Assembly: GCA_031553775.1 (NCBI GenBank) | Contig: JAVBLA010000050.1 | Span: 26,284-90,283, forward strand | Length of the DNA stretch: 64,000 bases | Direction: 5' to 3' | Source: JAISFI01 sp031553775 | Lineage (GTDB): Bacteria; Bacteroidota; Bacteroidia; Bacteroidales; Azobacteroidaceae | Shown: in pieces, positions 28,401-36,634 of the stretch | How positions within the stretch are numbered: position 1 is the stretch's first letter | Layout of the letters: each line of letters opens with the position of its first letter | The notes under the pieces: model-generated | The model's database searches: none | Told to the model about the DNA's origin: nothing | What the model saw: only the letters and a program-made list of their open reading frames with translations | Program-made: the position numbers and the translations under genes

Positions 28401-29414
28401 ATGAAATCCGGTTGGGATCAATCCATACAATATCAACCGCAGGAAACTATTCAGACATTCCAATACAAACAGTTGGAAGAACTCCTCTTATATCTGCAGG
28501 CCAATTCTCCTTTTTACAGGAAGATGTTTGCAGAAAATAAATCGGATATTTCCGGAATAAAATCCCTTGAAGATTTACAGCACCTGCCTTTTACCACCCG
28601 GGCGGATTTACAGGCCAGAAATAAAGATTTTCTATGCATACCGGTTGAAGATGCCATCGATTTTGTGCGGGTTCCCGGGATTCAGGGGGAACAAGTTATT
28701 CTGGGGTTGACAGAGAATGATCTGGAACGCCTCATCTATAACGAGAAGTTAAGCTTTCAAACCCTGGGCTTAACCCCCGAAGATATTTTACAGGTAATGA
28801 CCGATAACAACGATCAGTTTATGTATGGTATTGCTTGTTTTGGGGGTGCAAGGAGATTGGGAATTCCCGTTTGCCGTTCCGGGAAAGCAATTCCGCGTAT
28901 GCAATGGGAACTGTTGAGACGCCTTGGATCGACAGTAGCAATATCCGATCCATCGTTCGTTTTTCAGATGGCTGAATTTGTCCGACAGGAACTGATCGAA
29001 TCAGAGAAATCCAGTCTTCAAAAATGGATTATCCAGGGACGATCGCTCCGGCAGAAAGATTTGAATTTTAATTCTTTCGGAGATAAAATTCTCAACGAAT
29101 GGAAAAATATACAACCTTTTTCTGTTTTCTTTTCTGTTGAGGCGCAAGCTTCTTTTTCCGATTGTGAAGCAGGGATAGGGGCTCATCTTCAGCCGGAACT
29201 GGCTATTGCAGAATTTATAGATGCAGAAGGGAATCCTGTGCCATCCGGGGAAGAAGGAGAGTTAGTCATCACTTCACTCCGGATAGAAGGAACACCTTTG
29301 TTGCGTTTCCGTACCGGTGAAATGGTTACTCACTACACAGAATCCTGTGCATGCGGCAGAAATACGGTCCGTATTACCGGTTTTGGCTGCACAAAACAGA
29401 ATGATCCCTGTTAA
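28401..29414 (+). CDS. PaaK-like acyl-adenylate-forming protein, reduced and probably not a normal ligase
   Basis: A 337-residue homolog of phenylacetate-CoA ligase. The N-terminal LLLYLQANSPFYRKMF and the central NDQFMYGIACFGGARRLG follow PaaK closely. Two features are unusual. The Ser/Thr/Gly-rich ATP loop (SSGTTG in PaaK) is replaced by VPGIQGEQ, and the Asp of the RFRTGD motif is Glu (LLRFRTGEM). The C-terminal lid of about 100 residues is absent: the chain ends shortly after CACGRNTVRITGFG. The frame is open and has its own promoter, so it does not look like a recent pseudogene. Catalysis of CoA ligation seems unlikely. Confidence 0.7.
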   Translation: MKSGWDQSIQYQPQETIQTFQYKQLEELLLYLQANSPFYRKMFAENKSDISGIKSLEDLQHLPFTTRADLQARNKDFLCIPVEDAIDFVRVPGIQGEQVILGLTENDLERLIYNEKLSFQTLGLTPEDILQVMTDNNDQFMYGIACFGGARRLGIPVCRSGKAIPRMQWELLRRLGSTVAISDPSFVFQMAEFVRQELIESEKSSLQKWIIQGRSLRQKDLNFNSFGDKILNEWKNIQPFSVFFSVEAQASFSDCEAGIGAHLQPELAIAEFIDAEGNPVPSGEEGELVITSLRIEGTPLLRFRTGEMVTHYTESCACGRNTVRITGFGCTKQNDPC

Positions 29415-29428
29415 TATTTTTAAGAGAA

Positions 29429-29872
29429 ATGAAACTACCCGCAGGATTATTGAAAAAGGCAAAGCCCTGGTTCTGGATAGCCATTATATATGGTACGGTT
29501 TTCGTTCTTCCCATCATCATGTATTTCACCTCTTTGGATGAAATTGAACAGGCACAATCGTTTTGTCCTGTGAAAATGCTGACCGGTATCCCCTGTCCGG
29601 GATGTGGCATGACAAAATCTATCTTGTGCCTGTTTCATGGGGAATGGCAAAAAAGCATTTCATTCCATGCTTTCGGTCCGGTATTGGTTGCTATTTTGCT
29701 TTTATATCCGTTTTTCAGGCGGATATCTTTTGGCCCTTTCGTTCGTTTTTATTCTAATCGTCTCCTGTACATTCTGATTGCAGCTTTTATGTTATATTAT
29801 TTATACCGTTTGGGCATGTACATTACAACTCATTCTTTTCCTGAAGTCCTGAAAGAATCCATATGGCTATAA
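29429..29872 (+). CDS. DUF2752 membrane protein
   Basis: A 147-residue small membrane protein of family DUF2752. The family signature is CPVKMLTGIPCPGCGMTK, with CPGCG between the first and second of about three hydrophobic segments. Function is unknown. It starts 14 bases after the PaaK-like gene. A second DUF2752 gene lies at 43469. Confidence 0.85.
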   Translation: MKLPAGLLKKAKPWFWIAIIYGTVFVLPIIMYFTSLDEIEQAQSFCPVKMLTGIPCPGCGMTKSILCLFHGEWQKSISFHAFGPVLVAILLLYPFFRRISFGPFVRFYSNRLLYILIAAFMLYYLYRLGMYITTHSFPEVLKESIWL

Positions 29873-29921
29873 TTATCTGATTATTAAGTATTTTTCTGAA
29901 TTTGAAAAAAAGCCTGTTTTT

Positions 29922-29953
29922 TTGTGTTTAATTAAAATTAATTAGTACTTTTG
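29922..29953 (+). promoter_or_regulatory. Bacteroidetes-type promoter for the TM2-like gene
   Basis: TTG at 29922-29924 and TACTTTTG at 29946-29953 with 21 bp between. It lies 41 bases before the start codon. Confidence 0.55.
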
Positions 29954-29994
29954 TCCAAACCCTTATTATTTATAACATCATAAACTATTTTTTT

Positions 29995-30366
29995 ATGGAA
30001 AATGCTACAAATAACACAGAGAATGTGAAGAAAGAAGTTTTAATCGAACAATCTATTCTCGACAATTTACCTTCAATGGTTAAATCGGAAGTTGTAAAAC
30101 TTACGCCCAATCAACAACAGGCTTTTGTTGAAGAGTACAAACGTAAGAGTAAATCGGTAGGATGGGGTTACTTCTTCTTATTGATTTGTTTGGGAATGCC
30201 TTATGGATATTTGGGCCGTTGGGGTCTTCAGGTTGTTTACTGGCTGACCGGCGCCGGCTGCCTTATCTGGTGTATCGTATTGATTTTTACATTACCGGGA
30301 TTGGTAAAAGACTATAATAAAGATATTGCTATCGAAGCAATGCGGAATGTTAAAACATTCTCGTAA
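29995..30366 (+). CDS. TM2-like two-span membrane protein
   Basis: A 123-residue protein. The N-terminal about 55 residues are polar and helical. Two hydrophobic segments (about 56-76 and 80-100) follow, separated by a short turn with GRWGLQ, resembling the TM2 domain (GMPYGYLGRWGLQVVYWLTGAG). Such proteins often sit near DUF2752 genes in Bacteroidales, as here. Function is unknown. A strong intrinsic terminator lies 32 bases after the stop. Confidence 0.75.
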   Translation: MENATNNTENVKKEVLIEQSILDNLPSMVKSEVVKLTPNQQQAFVEEYKRKSKSVGWGYFFLLICLGMPYGYLGRWGLQVVYWLTGAGCLIWCIVLIFTLPGLVKDYNKDIAIEAMRNVKTFS

Positions 30367-30398
30367 ATACGAAAAACAAGATGCTTATTTCATCTATG

Positions 30399-30428
30399 AA
30401 TCCCTCCGCATTCCGGGGGGATTTTTTT
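30399..30428 (+). terminator. Intrinsic terminator of the TM2-like gene
   Basis: AATCCCTCCG (30399-30408) pairs with CGGGGGGATT (30414-30423) around a 5-base loop, with one G-T wobble, and runs into seven T (30422-30428). It also covers the last bases of kdpE on the other strand. Confidence 0.85.
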
Positions 30429-31107
30429 ATGTCCCAAAGCGGTATCCGATTCCGGATTCGGTTATTAATATAGAGGGTTTGGAAGGATTGTCTTCTATTT
30501 TTTTCCGGACCTGAGCAACGAACACCCGGAGATACTGGCTTTGGTCGGTATATCTGTACCCCCAAATTTCTTTGAGAATATACTGGTGAGTAAGGACACA
30601 GCCCTGATTTTGGGCAAATAAAGCAAGCAGGGAAAACTCGGTGGATGTCAGTTTGAGGATTTCACCTTTCTTTTTGGCAGTATGATTGGCAATATCGATC
30701 TGTATATCGGATATTTCAATGATGGGGTTATCTTCTTTGCTCCGGTGCTGACGGATGGCCGCCCTGATCCTGGCCAGCAATTCTCCCGTTCTGAAGGGCT
30801 TAGTCAGGTAGTCATTGGCTCCTGAATCTAATGCGCGGACAATATCCTCCTCAGAATTGCGGACAGATAATATCAGGATAGGTTTGGAATACCATTTCCT
30901 TAACTCTTTCAGGACTTCCAGCCCATCCATATCAGGAAATGACAAATCCAGAATAATCAAATCCGGAAGATGATTGGCTGCCATCGCCAGTGTTTCTTTG
31001 CCTGTGACAGACTCAATCGTTTTATAACCGGATTCTAAAATAATTCCGAGAAGATGGCGGATGGGAGCTTCGTCATCTGCAATTAATAAAGTGCCTTCTT
31101 TATTCAT
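30427..31107 (-). CDS. kdpE: Response regulator KdpE, OmpR family
   Basis: A 226-residue transcription regulator. The receiver domain has the acidic pair in LLIADDEAP, the phospho-acceptor Asp in LIILDLSFPDMDG and Lys in DYLTKPF. The C-terminal winged helix is OmpR-type (LKLTSTEFSLLALF, then GYRYTDQSQYLRVFVAQVRKK). It is the last gene of kdpABCDE and should control that operon in response to low K+ or osmotic stress. The frame opens upstream at 31179, but that would lie within kdpD. The ATG at 31107 overlaps the kdpD stop by 8 bases, giving translational coupling. Confidence 0.92.
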   Translation of the reverse strand: MNKEGTLLIADDEAPIRHLLGIILESGYKTIESVTGKETLAMAANHLPDLIILDLSFPDMDGLEVLKELRKWYSKPILILSVRNSEEDIVRALDSGANDYLTKPFRTGELLARIRAAIRQHRSKEDNPIIEISDIQIDIANHTAKKKGEILKLTSTEFSLLALFAQNQGCVLTHQYILKEIWGYRYTDQSQYLRVFVAQVRKKIEDNPSKPSILITESGIGYRFGT

Positions 31108-33769
31108 AATCATTTCCATAAGATATTTCACTGGGTATTTGTATGGTGAAGCGTACACCTCCGTTTTGTCTGTTTTCAACAGATACAGTCCCTTTGTGTG
31201 CTTCTACAAATCCTTTGACAATAGACAGTCCCAGACCCAATCCTCCCGCATTCCCGTTCCCTGCCCGGTAGAATTTATTGAAAACATAAGGAAGCGTATC
31301 ATCGGAAAATCCCGGTCCCCTGTCCATTTCCTGTATAACCAGGTTGTTATTGTCATAAAAAGCCTTGAGTCGAATGGTCGTTCCCGCCGGGGCATGCTGA
31401 CAGGAATTGTATACCAGGTTATGCAATACCTGTTCCACCAAACCGAAATCGAGTTTGACTAAAGGCATGCTGTCCGGAATAACAGTCTCTATGCGATAAG
31501 GTTGAAGTTCTTCGGAAAGATTATCCGTCACCCGGTGAAATAAATCGTGGACATCACACCAGTTTGTATGTACGCCGATTCTTCCCGATTCCAGGCGAGA
31601 CATATTCAGCAGATTTTCTATCAGCCGGTTCAGACGCAGGGAAGCTTTGAATATTTCTCCGTATAATTCTGTTTTTGCTGTATCCGGGTACTCTGTAGAA
31701 AGTAAAGTATCTGAGGCTCCCATGATGGTTGCTACCGGTATTCTCAATTCGTGTGAGATTGAATTGAAAAGCGTCTTGTACAGTCTATCCGATTCATTCA
31801 GAATATTGGTTTTCCGGGCCAATTGTCCCAGGAACTGATGCTCGATCGACTGAGAGATCTGCGTCAGGAATGTTTCCCAAAAGATAGCTGTTTCACCGGC
31901 AAACGATTTTTTTTGTTTGATAACGATCACTCCCGGTTTGGAACGGAATCCTTTCAGGGGATAGTAGGTGAAATTTCCGGAAGGCAGGGTGTCTGTAAAT
32001 CGTCCGGCTTTTTTCGAATGTTTGAATACCCAGTCGGCAATTCCCATTTCATTTTCTGAAAATGCGTAGTCTTTCGGGAGATATTTCTGGTTGGCCAGTT
32101 GCCCGTTTTCATCCTGAAGAATAAAAAAAGCATCGACGGAAAAATATTTCCGGATATCTTCCGTGCCGATTCTGACTACTTCCCTGATCCCTGTGGCCTG
32201 TGACAGTTCTTTTGTTAGATGGAATAGTGCATTGGTACGTTCTTCCCGGTTGATGGCCAGTTGTTCCTGTTTCCTGATTTTGGAGGTAAGAATACCATTC
32301 AACAGAGCAATGGTAAAAAACATAAGAAAAGTCAGGATATTCGGAGCTGTATCTATATGGAGTGTAAACTGAGGGGGAATGAAAAAGAAATCCCAGGCCA
32401 GAGCTCCTGAGACTGCTGCCAGTAAGATTGGCCCTATCCGAAGGAAGGTTGCCAGTACTGTCAACACAAAGAGCAAGATGAATGCCACTGACTGGTAGCC
32501 GATTTCCTCAGTAATGGGAAGGCAAAGTAAAACGCTGAATACTACTGTCAGGATTGCTATGGCATATTCCCTGATTCCTGAAGTAAATGCCGGAAATTTA
32601 AATTTGTTTTTATTTCTGTATTTGCTTGTTATTTCAGAGCCGAGGACGTATACATCGATATTCCCGCTTTTTTCTATCAATTGGTCTATCAGGCTTTTTT
32701 TTGAAAATATAGAACTGATTTTATTTGGTTTTCCTGATTTTCCTACAATAATATGCGTAATATTTTCTTTTCTGGAAATATCCAGACAAGCCTGAACCAG
32801 ATCATTACCGGAGGTTGTTATTAATTCTCCTCCCAGTTCTCTCACCAAATTGATATTGTCAGACAGTTGCTTTTTTTCGGTTTCTTCGACTATCTGGGGT
32901 GTTTGTACATGTAAAGCCACCCAATTCGCTCCCAGGGTATATGCCAGTGTTTTGGTCCACCGGATCAATTGGGCGGAACTGGGACTGGGACCTATCATTA
33001 CCAGCAGGTGCATGCCTGATTTCCACGGACCTTGTATCCGTTTCTGCTGCATATATGTTTTCAGTTGTTTGTCTACCCTGTCGGCTACAAGGCGGAGCGA
33101 CATTTCCCGGAGTGCTGTGATGTTTCCTTTCCGGAAAAAATTGCGCACGGCTTCTCTGGAGCGTTCGGGAGCATATACTTTTCCTTCTGCCAGACGATTC
33201 AGGAGTTCATCGGGAGTGATATCTACCAGTTCCACCTCGTCGGCCAGTTCAAAAACAGCATCCGGAAGCGTTTCCCTGATCTTAATGCCTGTGATCTGTG
33301 AAATGGTATCGGTACGGCTTTCCAGGTGTTGTACATTGACTGTGGTATAAACATTGATTCCATTGTCCAGTAGCTCTTCCACATCCTGGTATCGCTTCAG
33401 GTGGCGGGATCCGGGAGCATTGGTATGCGCCAGCTCGTCTACCAATACTAAATAAGGATGCATTTCCAGGATGCCATCCAGGTCTATTTCTTCCAGTTCC
33501 GTTTCTTTGTATTTGATTTTTTTGCGGGGAACCACCGTAAGTCCTTCTAATAGGGCATTTGTTTCCGGCCGGTTATGGGATTCTACATAACCCACTACTA
33601 CGTGAACCCCTTTAGCCAGATCCGCTTTGGCTGTTTCAAGCATGGTGTAAGTCTTTCCCACACCAGGTGCCATGCCGAAGAAAATTTTTAAATTTCCTCT
33701 TTTTCTTGTTTTTTCTTCCTGTTGGAGAGAAGCAAGCAGTTCATCCGGATTGGGGCGGTTATATTCCAT
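31100..33769 (-). CDS. kdpD: Sensor histidine kinase KdpD
   Basis: An 889-residue membrane sensor of K+ availability. The N-terminal KdpD domain has the Walker A motif FFGMAPGVGKTYTML and LVLVDELAHTNAPGSRHLKR. A universal-stress-protein-like domain follows, then four closely spaced membrane segments (DUF4118), a GAF-like region, the HisKA box SISHELRIPVATIMG and a HATPase domain (VFNKFYRAGNGNAGGLGLGLSI). The frame is open up to 33892, which would overlap kdpC. The ATG at 33769, which gives MEYNRPNPDELLASLQ, is the better start and leaves 94 bases after kdpC. Confidence 0.94.
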   Translation of the reverse strand: MEYNRPNPDELLASLQQEEKTRKRGNLKIFFGMAPGVGKTYTMLETAKADLAKGVHVVVGYVESHNRPETNALLEGLTVVPRKKIKYKETELEEIDLDGILEMHPYLVLVDELAHTNAPGSRHLKRYQDVEELLDNGINVYTTVNVQHLESRTDTISQITGIKIRETLPDAVFELADEVELVDITPDELLNRLAEGKVYAPERSREAVRNFFRKGNITALREMSLRLVADRVDKQLKTYMQQKRIQGPWKSGMHLLVMIGPSPSSAQLIRWTKTLAYTLGANWVALHVQTPQIVEETEKKQLSDNINLVRELGGELITTSGNDLVQACLDISRKENITHIIVGKSGKPNKISSIFSKKSLIDQLIEKSGNIDVYVLGSEITSKYRNKNKFKFPAFTSGIREYAIAILTVVFSVLLCLPITEEIGYQSVAFILLFVLTVLATFLRIGPILLAAVSGALAWDFFFIPPQFTLHIDTAPNILTFLMFFTIALLNGILTSKIRKQEQLAINREERTNALFHLTKELSQATGIREVVRIGTEDIRKYFSVDAFFILQDENGQLANQKYLPKDYAFSENEMGIADWVFKHSKKAGRFTDTLPSGNFTYYPLKGFRSKPGVIVIKQKKSFAGETAIFWETFLTQISQSIEHQFLGQLARKTNILNESDRLYKTLFNSISHELRIPVATIMGASDTLLSTEYPDTAKTELYGEIFKASLRLNRLIENLLNMSRLESGRIGVHTNWCDVHDLFHRVTDNLSEELQPYRIETVIPDSMPLVKLDFGLVEQVLHNLVYNSCQHAPAGTTIRLKAFYDNNNLVIQEMDRGPGFSDDTLPYVFNKFYRAGNGNAGGLGLGLSIVKGFVEAHKGTVSVENRQNGGVRFTIQIPSEISYGNDYE

Positions 33770-33863
33770 GGATTTTTTTTCTTGTGGCAAATTTACAGTT
33801 TTGTTCCTGGTTTTAAATACATAATATTCAAAATGTTGATTCGGAGAGATTACCTGGGGAATT

Positions 33864-34448
33864 TTATTTCTTTTCCGGATACAATTCATCAATTTTCAAA
33901 TTCAGCAGCAATACATTGATTCTTGATTCCCCGAACAGGTGATATTGGGGTCTTTCCGCCATATTGCCGACTAAGGATGCCAGTTCTTGTTTTTGTTTGC
34001 CAGACAGCTTTCTTTGATCCACAATCCTGTTGATTTGCAGCGTGGCGGCTTCCGGAGAGATGTGGGGATCCAGTCCGCTCCCTGAGGCAAATAACATTTC
34101 TGAAGGAATACGATCTTCCTTCCCAAGCTTATTTTGAGTAAGAAAATTTTCTTTTCTTTCTTCCATCTGTTGATGCAATTGTTTGCTGGTCATGCTCAGG
34201 TTGGATGCTCCGGAAGGTAAAGGATTATATCCGGTAGCTGAAGGACGGGAAGAGAAATAAGCCGGATTGTTGAATGGTTGTCCGATCAAGCTGCTTCCTT
34301 GTATTGCTCCTTCTTTGATGATGAGAGACCCATTCGCTTTTTCCCGGAAGAAGAGTTGTGCAACTCCGGTAATAAATAATGGATATACAATGCCTAGTAA
34401 TAAGGTCATTAGTGCTGTTATTTTTAAACTTGTTATCAGATACTTCAT
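33864..34448 (-). CDS. kdpC: Potassium-transporting ATPase subunit KdpC
   Basis: A 194-residue single-span subunit that stabilises the KdpFABC complex. One N-terminal hydrophobic segment (ITALMTLLLGIVYPLFITGVAQ) is followed by a periplasmic domain with the family segments FFREKANGSLI, SSLIGQPF, FSSRPSATGYNPLPSGASN and GSGLDPHISPEAA. An upstream in-frame ATG at 34484 would overlap kdpB. The ATG at 34448 is chosen and is directly preceded by the start-adjacent motif. Confidence 0.94.
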   Translation of the reverse strand: MKYLITSLKITALMTLLLGIVYPLFITGVAQLFFREKANGSLIIKEGAIQGSSLIGQPFNNPAYFSSRPSATGYNPLPSGASNLSMTSKQLHQQMEERKENFLTQNKLGKEDRIPSEMLFASGSGLDPHISPEAATLQINRIVDQRKLSGKQKQELASLVGNMAERPQYHLFGESRINVLLLNLKIDELYPEKK

Positions 34449-34470
34449 AATAATTGAAAATTGAAAATGA
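34449..34470 (-). repeat. Start-adjacent motif, copy 2 (before kdpC)
   Basis: On the minus strand this reads TCATTTTCAATTTTCAATTA and continues to the kdpC start codon. It lies between the kdpB stop and kdpC and partly overlaps the kdpC upstream frame. Confidence 0.6.
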
Positions 34471-34480
34471 GACATTGTTC

Positions 34481-36562
34481 TCAAAATAGTTGGATAATCA
34501 GGTCTATTAATTTGATGCCGATGAAGGGAGTGATAAGTCCTCCGATTCCGTAGATAAAAAGGTTTCTCATCAATGAAACCGATGCGGGTTCCATTCGATA
34601 CTTTACTCCTCTGATAGCTAATGGGACCAGCAGGATAATGATCAACGCATTGAAAATGACTGCGCTCAATACTGCATTTTCTGGAGAAGAGAGTTTCATG
34701 ATATTGAGCACTGATAATGCACCTTTGCCGGGAATTCCCGCATAGAGAGAAACGGCAATAGCAGGTATGATGGCAAAATATTTGGCAATGTCGTTTGCGA
34801 TACTGAAGGTGGTCAGTGCGCCACGGGTCATTAGCAATTGCTTACCGACTTCCACTACTTCTATCAGTTTGGTGGGATTGCTGTCCAGGTCGATCATATT
34901 CCCGGCCTCTCTAGCTGCCTGCGTACCGTTATTCATGGCGATTCCCACATCCGATTGGGCAAGTGCAGGAGCATCATTTGTCCCGTCGCCAATCATGCCG
35001 ACCAGGTGCCCGCCAGACTGCTCATCCCGGATACGCTGGAGCTTATCCTCCGGTTTGGCTTCCGCCAGGAAGTCGTCTACTCCGGCTTCTGCGGCAATGG
35101 CAGCAGCCGTAAGCGGATTATCACCTGTTATCATCACGGTCCGGATGCCCATGGTGCGTAACTGGGCAAAGCGTTCTTTGATACCTCCTTTTACCACGTC
35201 TTTCAGATGGATAATTCCGAGTACCTGGTTATCTTCGGCTACGATCAGCGGTGTTGCTCCCTGTTGGGCGAGTTCTTTTGCTTTTTCTTCTGTTTGTTGT
35301 GGAAAAAAACCATTATTATGCTGGACAAACGACCGGATAGCATCTACAGAACCTTTCCGGATACTGTGTTTTTTGCCGGAAATGGAGATGTCCACACCAC
35401 TCATACGGGTTTGAGCTGTGAAAGGGATGAATCTGGCATTCATTTCCGTCAGGTCGCGCTCCCTGATGTTATATTTTTCTTTGGCTAATACTACTACCGA
35501 TCGTCCTTCGGGAGTTTCATCGCTGAGGGAGGAAAGTTGTGCGGCATTTGCCAATGTTTCCATGTCGATTCTTTCTGCCGGGATGAATTCGCTGGCCATC
35601 CGGTTCCCGAATGTGATGGTTCCGGTTTTGTCCAGCAACAATACATCTACATCTCCTGCTGCTTCTATGGCGCGACCGCTGGTGGCGATAACATTGCGTT
35701 TCATCAGCCGGTCCATTCCGCTGATACCGATGGCGCTCAGTAGTCCTCCGATCGTAGTGGGAATCAGACAGACCAAAAGAGCTATCAACACGGGAAATGT
35801 AAGATTTGCCGAGGATGGCAGGCCGGATGCTTTGAGACTATATCCGAAAAATGCCGGTAAGGTGGCGACAGCCAGTATAAAAATCAGTGATAAAGCCAGT
35901 AAAAGAATGGTCAGTGCGATCTCGTTCGGTGTTTTCTTTCGTTGTGCGCCTTCTACTAAGGAAATCATCCGGTCGATGAATGTATTTCCTGCATCCGAGG
36001 TGATCCTGACGATAATTTTGTCACTGAGTACTTTGGTACCTCCGGTGACTGCATTCCGGTCGCCGCCGCTTTCCCGGATCACGGGAGCAGATTCTCCTGT
36101 AATGGCAGATTCGTCTACGCTGGCAATTCCTTCGATAATTTCTCCGTCGGAAGGAATGGTTTCTCCGGCTTCACAGATTACGATATCTCCCTTTTTTAGT
36201 AATTCGGCGGCGATTATTTCTTCTTTACTTTCAGTTATTTTTCTTGCTTTTGCCTGCGAACGACCACTTTTCAGGCTTTCGGCCTGGGCCTTTCCTCTTC
36301 CTTCGGCGATGGCTTCGGAAAAATTGGCGAATAGAACAGTAATCCATAGCCAGATGGCTATCTGTAAATCGAAAGAAGAAAACCGGGCGCTGAAAATGTC
36401 CAGGAGAACAATTCCGGTTGTCCAGACAGCTCCGATGGCAACGATAAAAATTACAGGATTCCTGATGAGCATGGCAGGATGCAATTTTTCTATCGAGATT
36501 TTTAATGCTGTTGTGAGCATTTTACCGGTTAGTATTTTATGGTTGTGATGAGAAAGATTCAT
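34481..36562 (-). CDS. kdpB: Potassium-transporting P-type ATPase, ATP-binding subunit KdpB
   Basis: A 693-residue P-type ATPase that powers K+ uptake by KdpA. Asp311 in DKTGT is the phosphorylation site. TGES at 155-158 is the actuator loop, with the regulatory Ser of KdpB nearby. VGMIGDGTNDAPAL is the hinge motif. The length is typical. The gene lies between kdpA and kdpC in the standard order. The start at 36562 is preceded by the start-adjacent motif. Confidence 0.96.
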   Translation of the reverse strand: MNLSHHNHKILTGKMLTTALKISIEKLHPAMLIRNPVIFIVAIGAVWTTGIVLLDIFSARFSSFDLQIAIWLWITVLFANFSEAIAEGRGKAQAESLKSGRSQAKARKITESKEEIIAAELLKKGDIVICEAGETIPSDGEIIEGIASVDESAITGESAPVIRESGGDRNAVTGGTKVLSDKIIVRITSDAGNTFIDRMISLVEGAQRKKTPNEIALTILLLALSLIFILAVATLPAFFGYSLKASGLPSSANLTFPVLIALLVCLIPTTIGGLLSAIGISGMDRLMKRNVIATSGRAIEAAGDVDVLLLDKTGTITFGNRMASEFIPAERIDMETLANAAQLSSLSDETPEGRSVVVLAKEKYNIRERDLTEMNARFIPFTAQTRMSGVDISISGKKHSIRKGSVDAIRSFVQHNNGFFPQQTEEKAKELAQQGATPLIVAEDNQVLGIIHLKDVVKGGIKERFAQLRTMGIRTVMITGDNPLTAAAIAAEAGVDDFLAEAKPEDKLQRIRDEQSGGHLVGMIGDGTNDAPALAQSDVGIAMNNGTQAAREAGNMIDLDSNPTKLIEVVEVGKQLLMTRGALTTFSIANDIAKYFAIIPAIAVSLYAGIPGKGALSVLNIMKLSSPENAVLSAVIFNALIIILLVPLAIRGVKYRMEPASVSLMRNLFIYGIGGLITPFIGIKLIDLIIQLF

Positions 36563-36588
36563 ATTTAAATAATTGAAAATTGAGAATG
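36563..36588 (-). repeat. Start-adjacent motif, copy 3 (before kdpB)
   Basis: On the minus strand CATTCTCAATTTTCAATT is followed by a short A/T stretch and the kdpB start. It occupies part of the 72-base kdpA-kdpB spacer. Confidence 0.6.
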
Positions 36589-36634
36589 AGATGATGTTTT
36601 TATATTGTTTGATGAATAGAGATGGGGTTATTTG

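Noticed and set aside
35418..36548. Open frame of 376 codons on the plus strand
   Set aside because: It lies fully antisense to kdpB, whose motifs are unmistakable, and its translation is low-complexity Ser/Pro/Ile without any domain.
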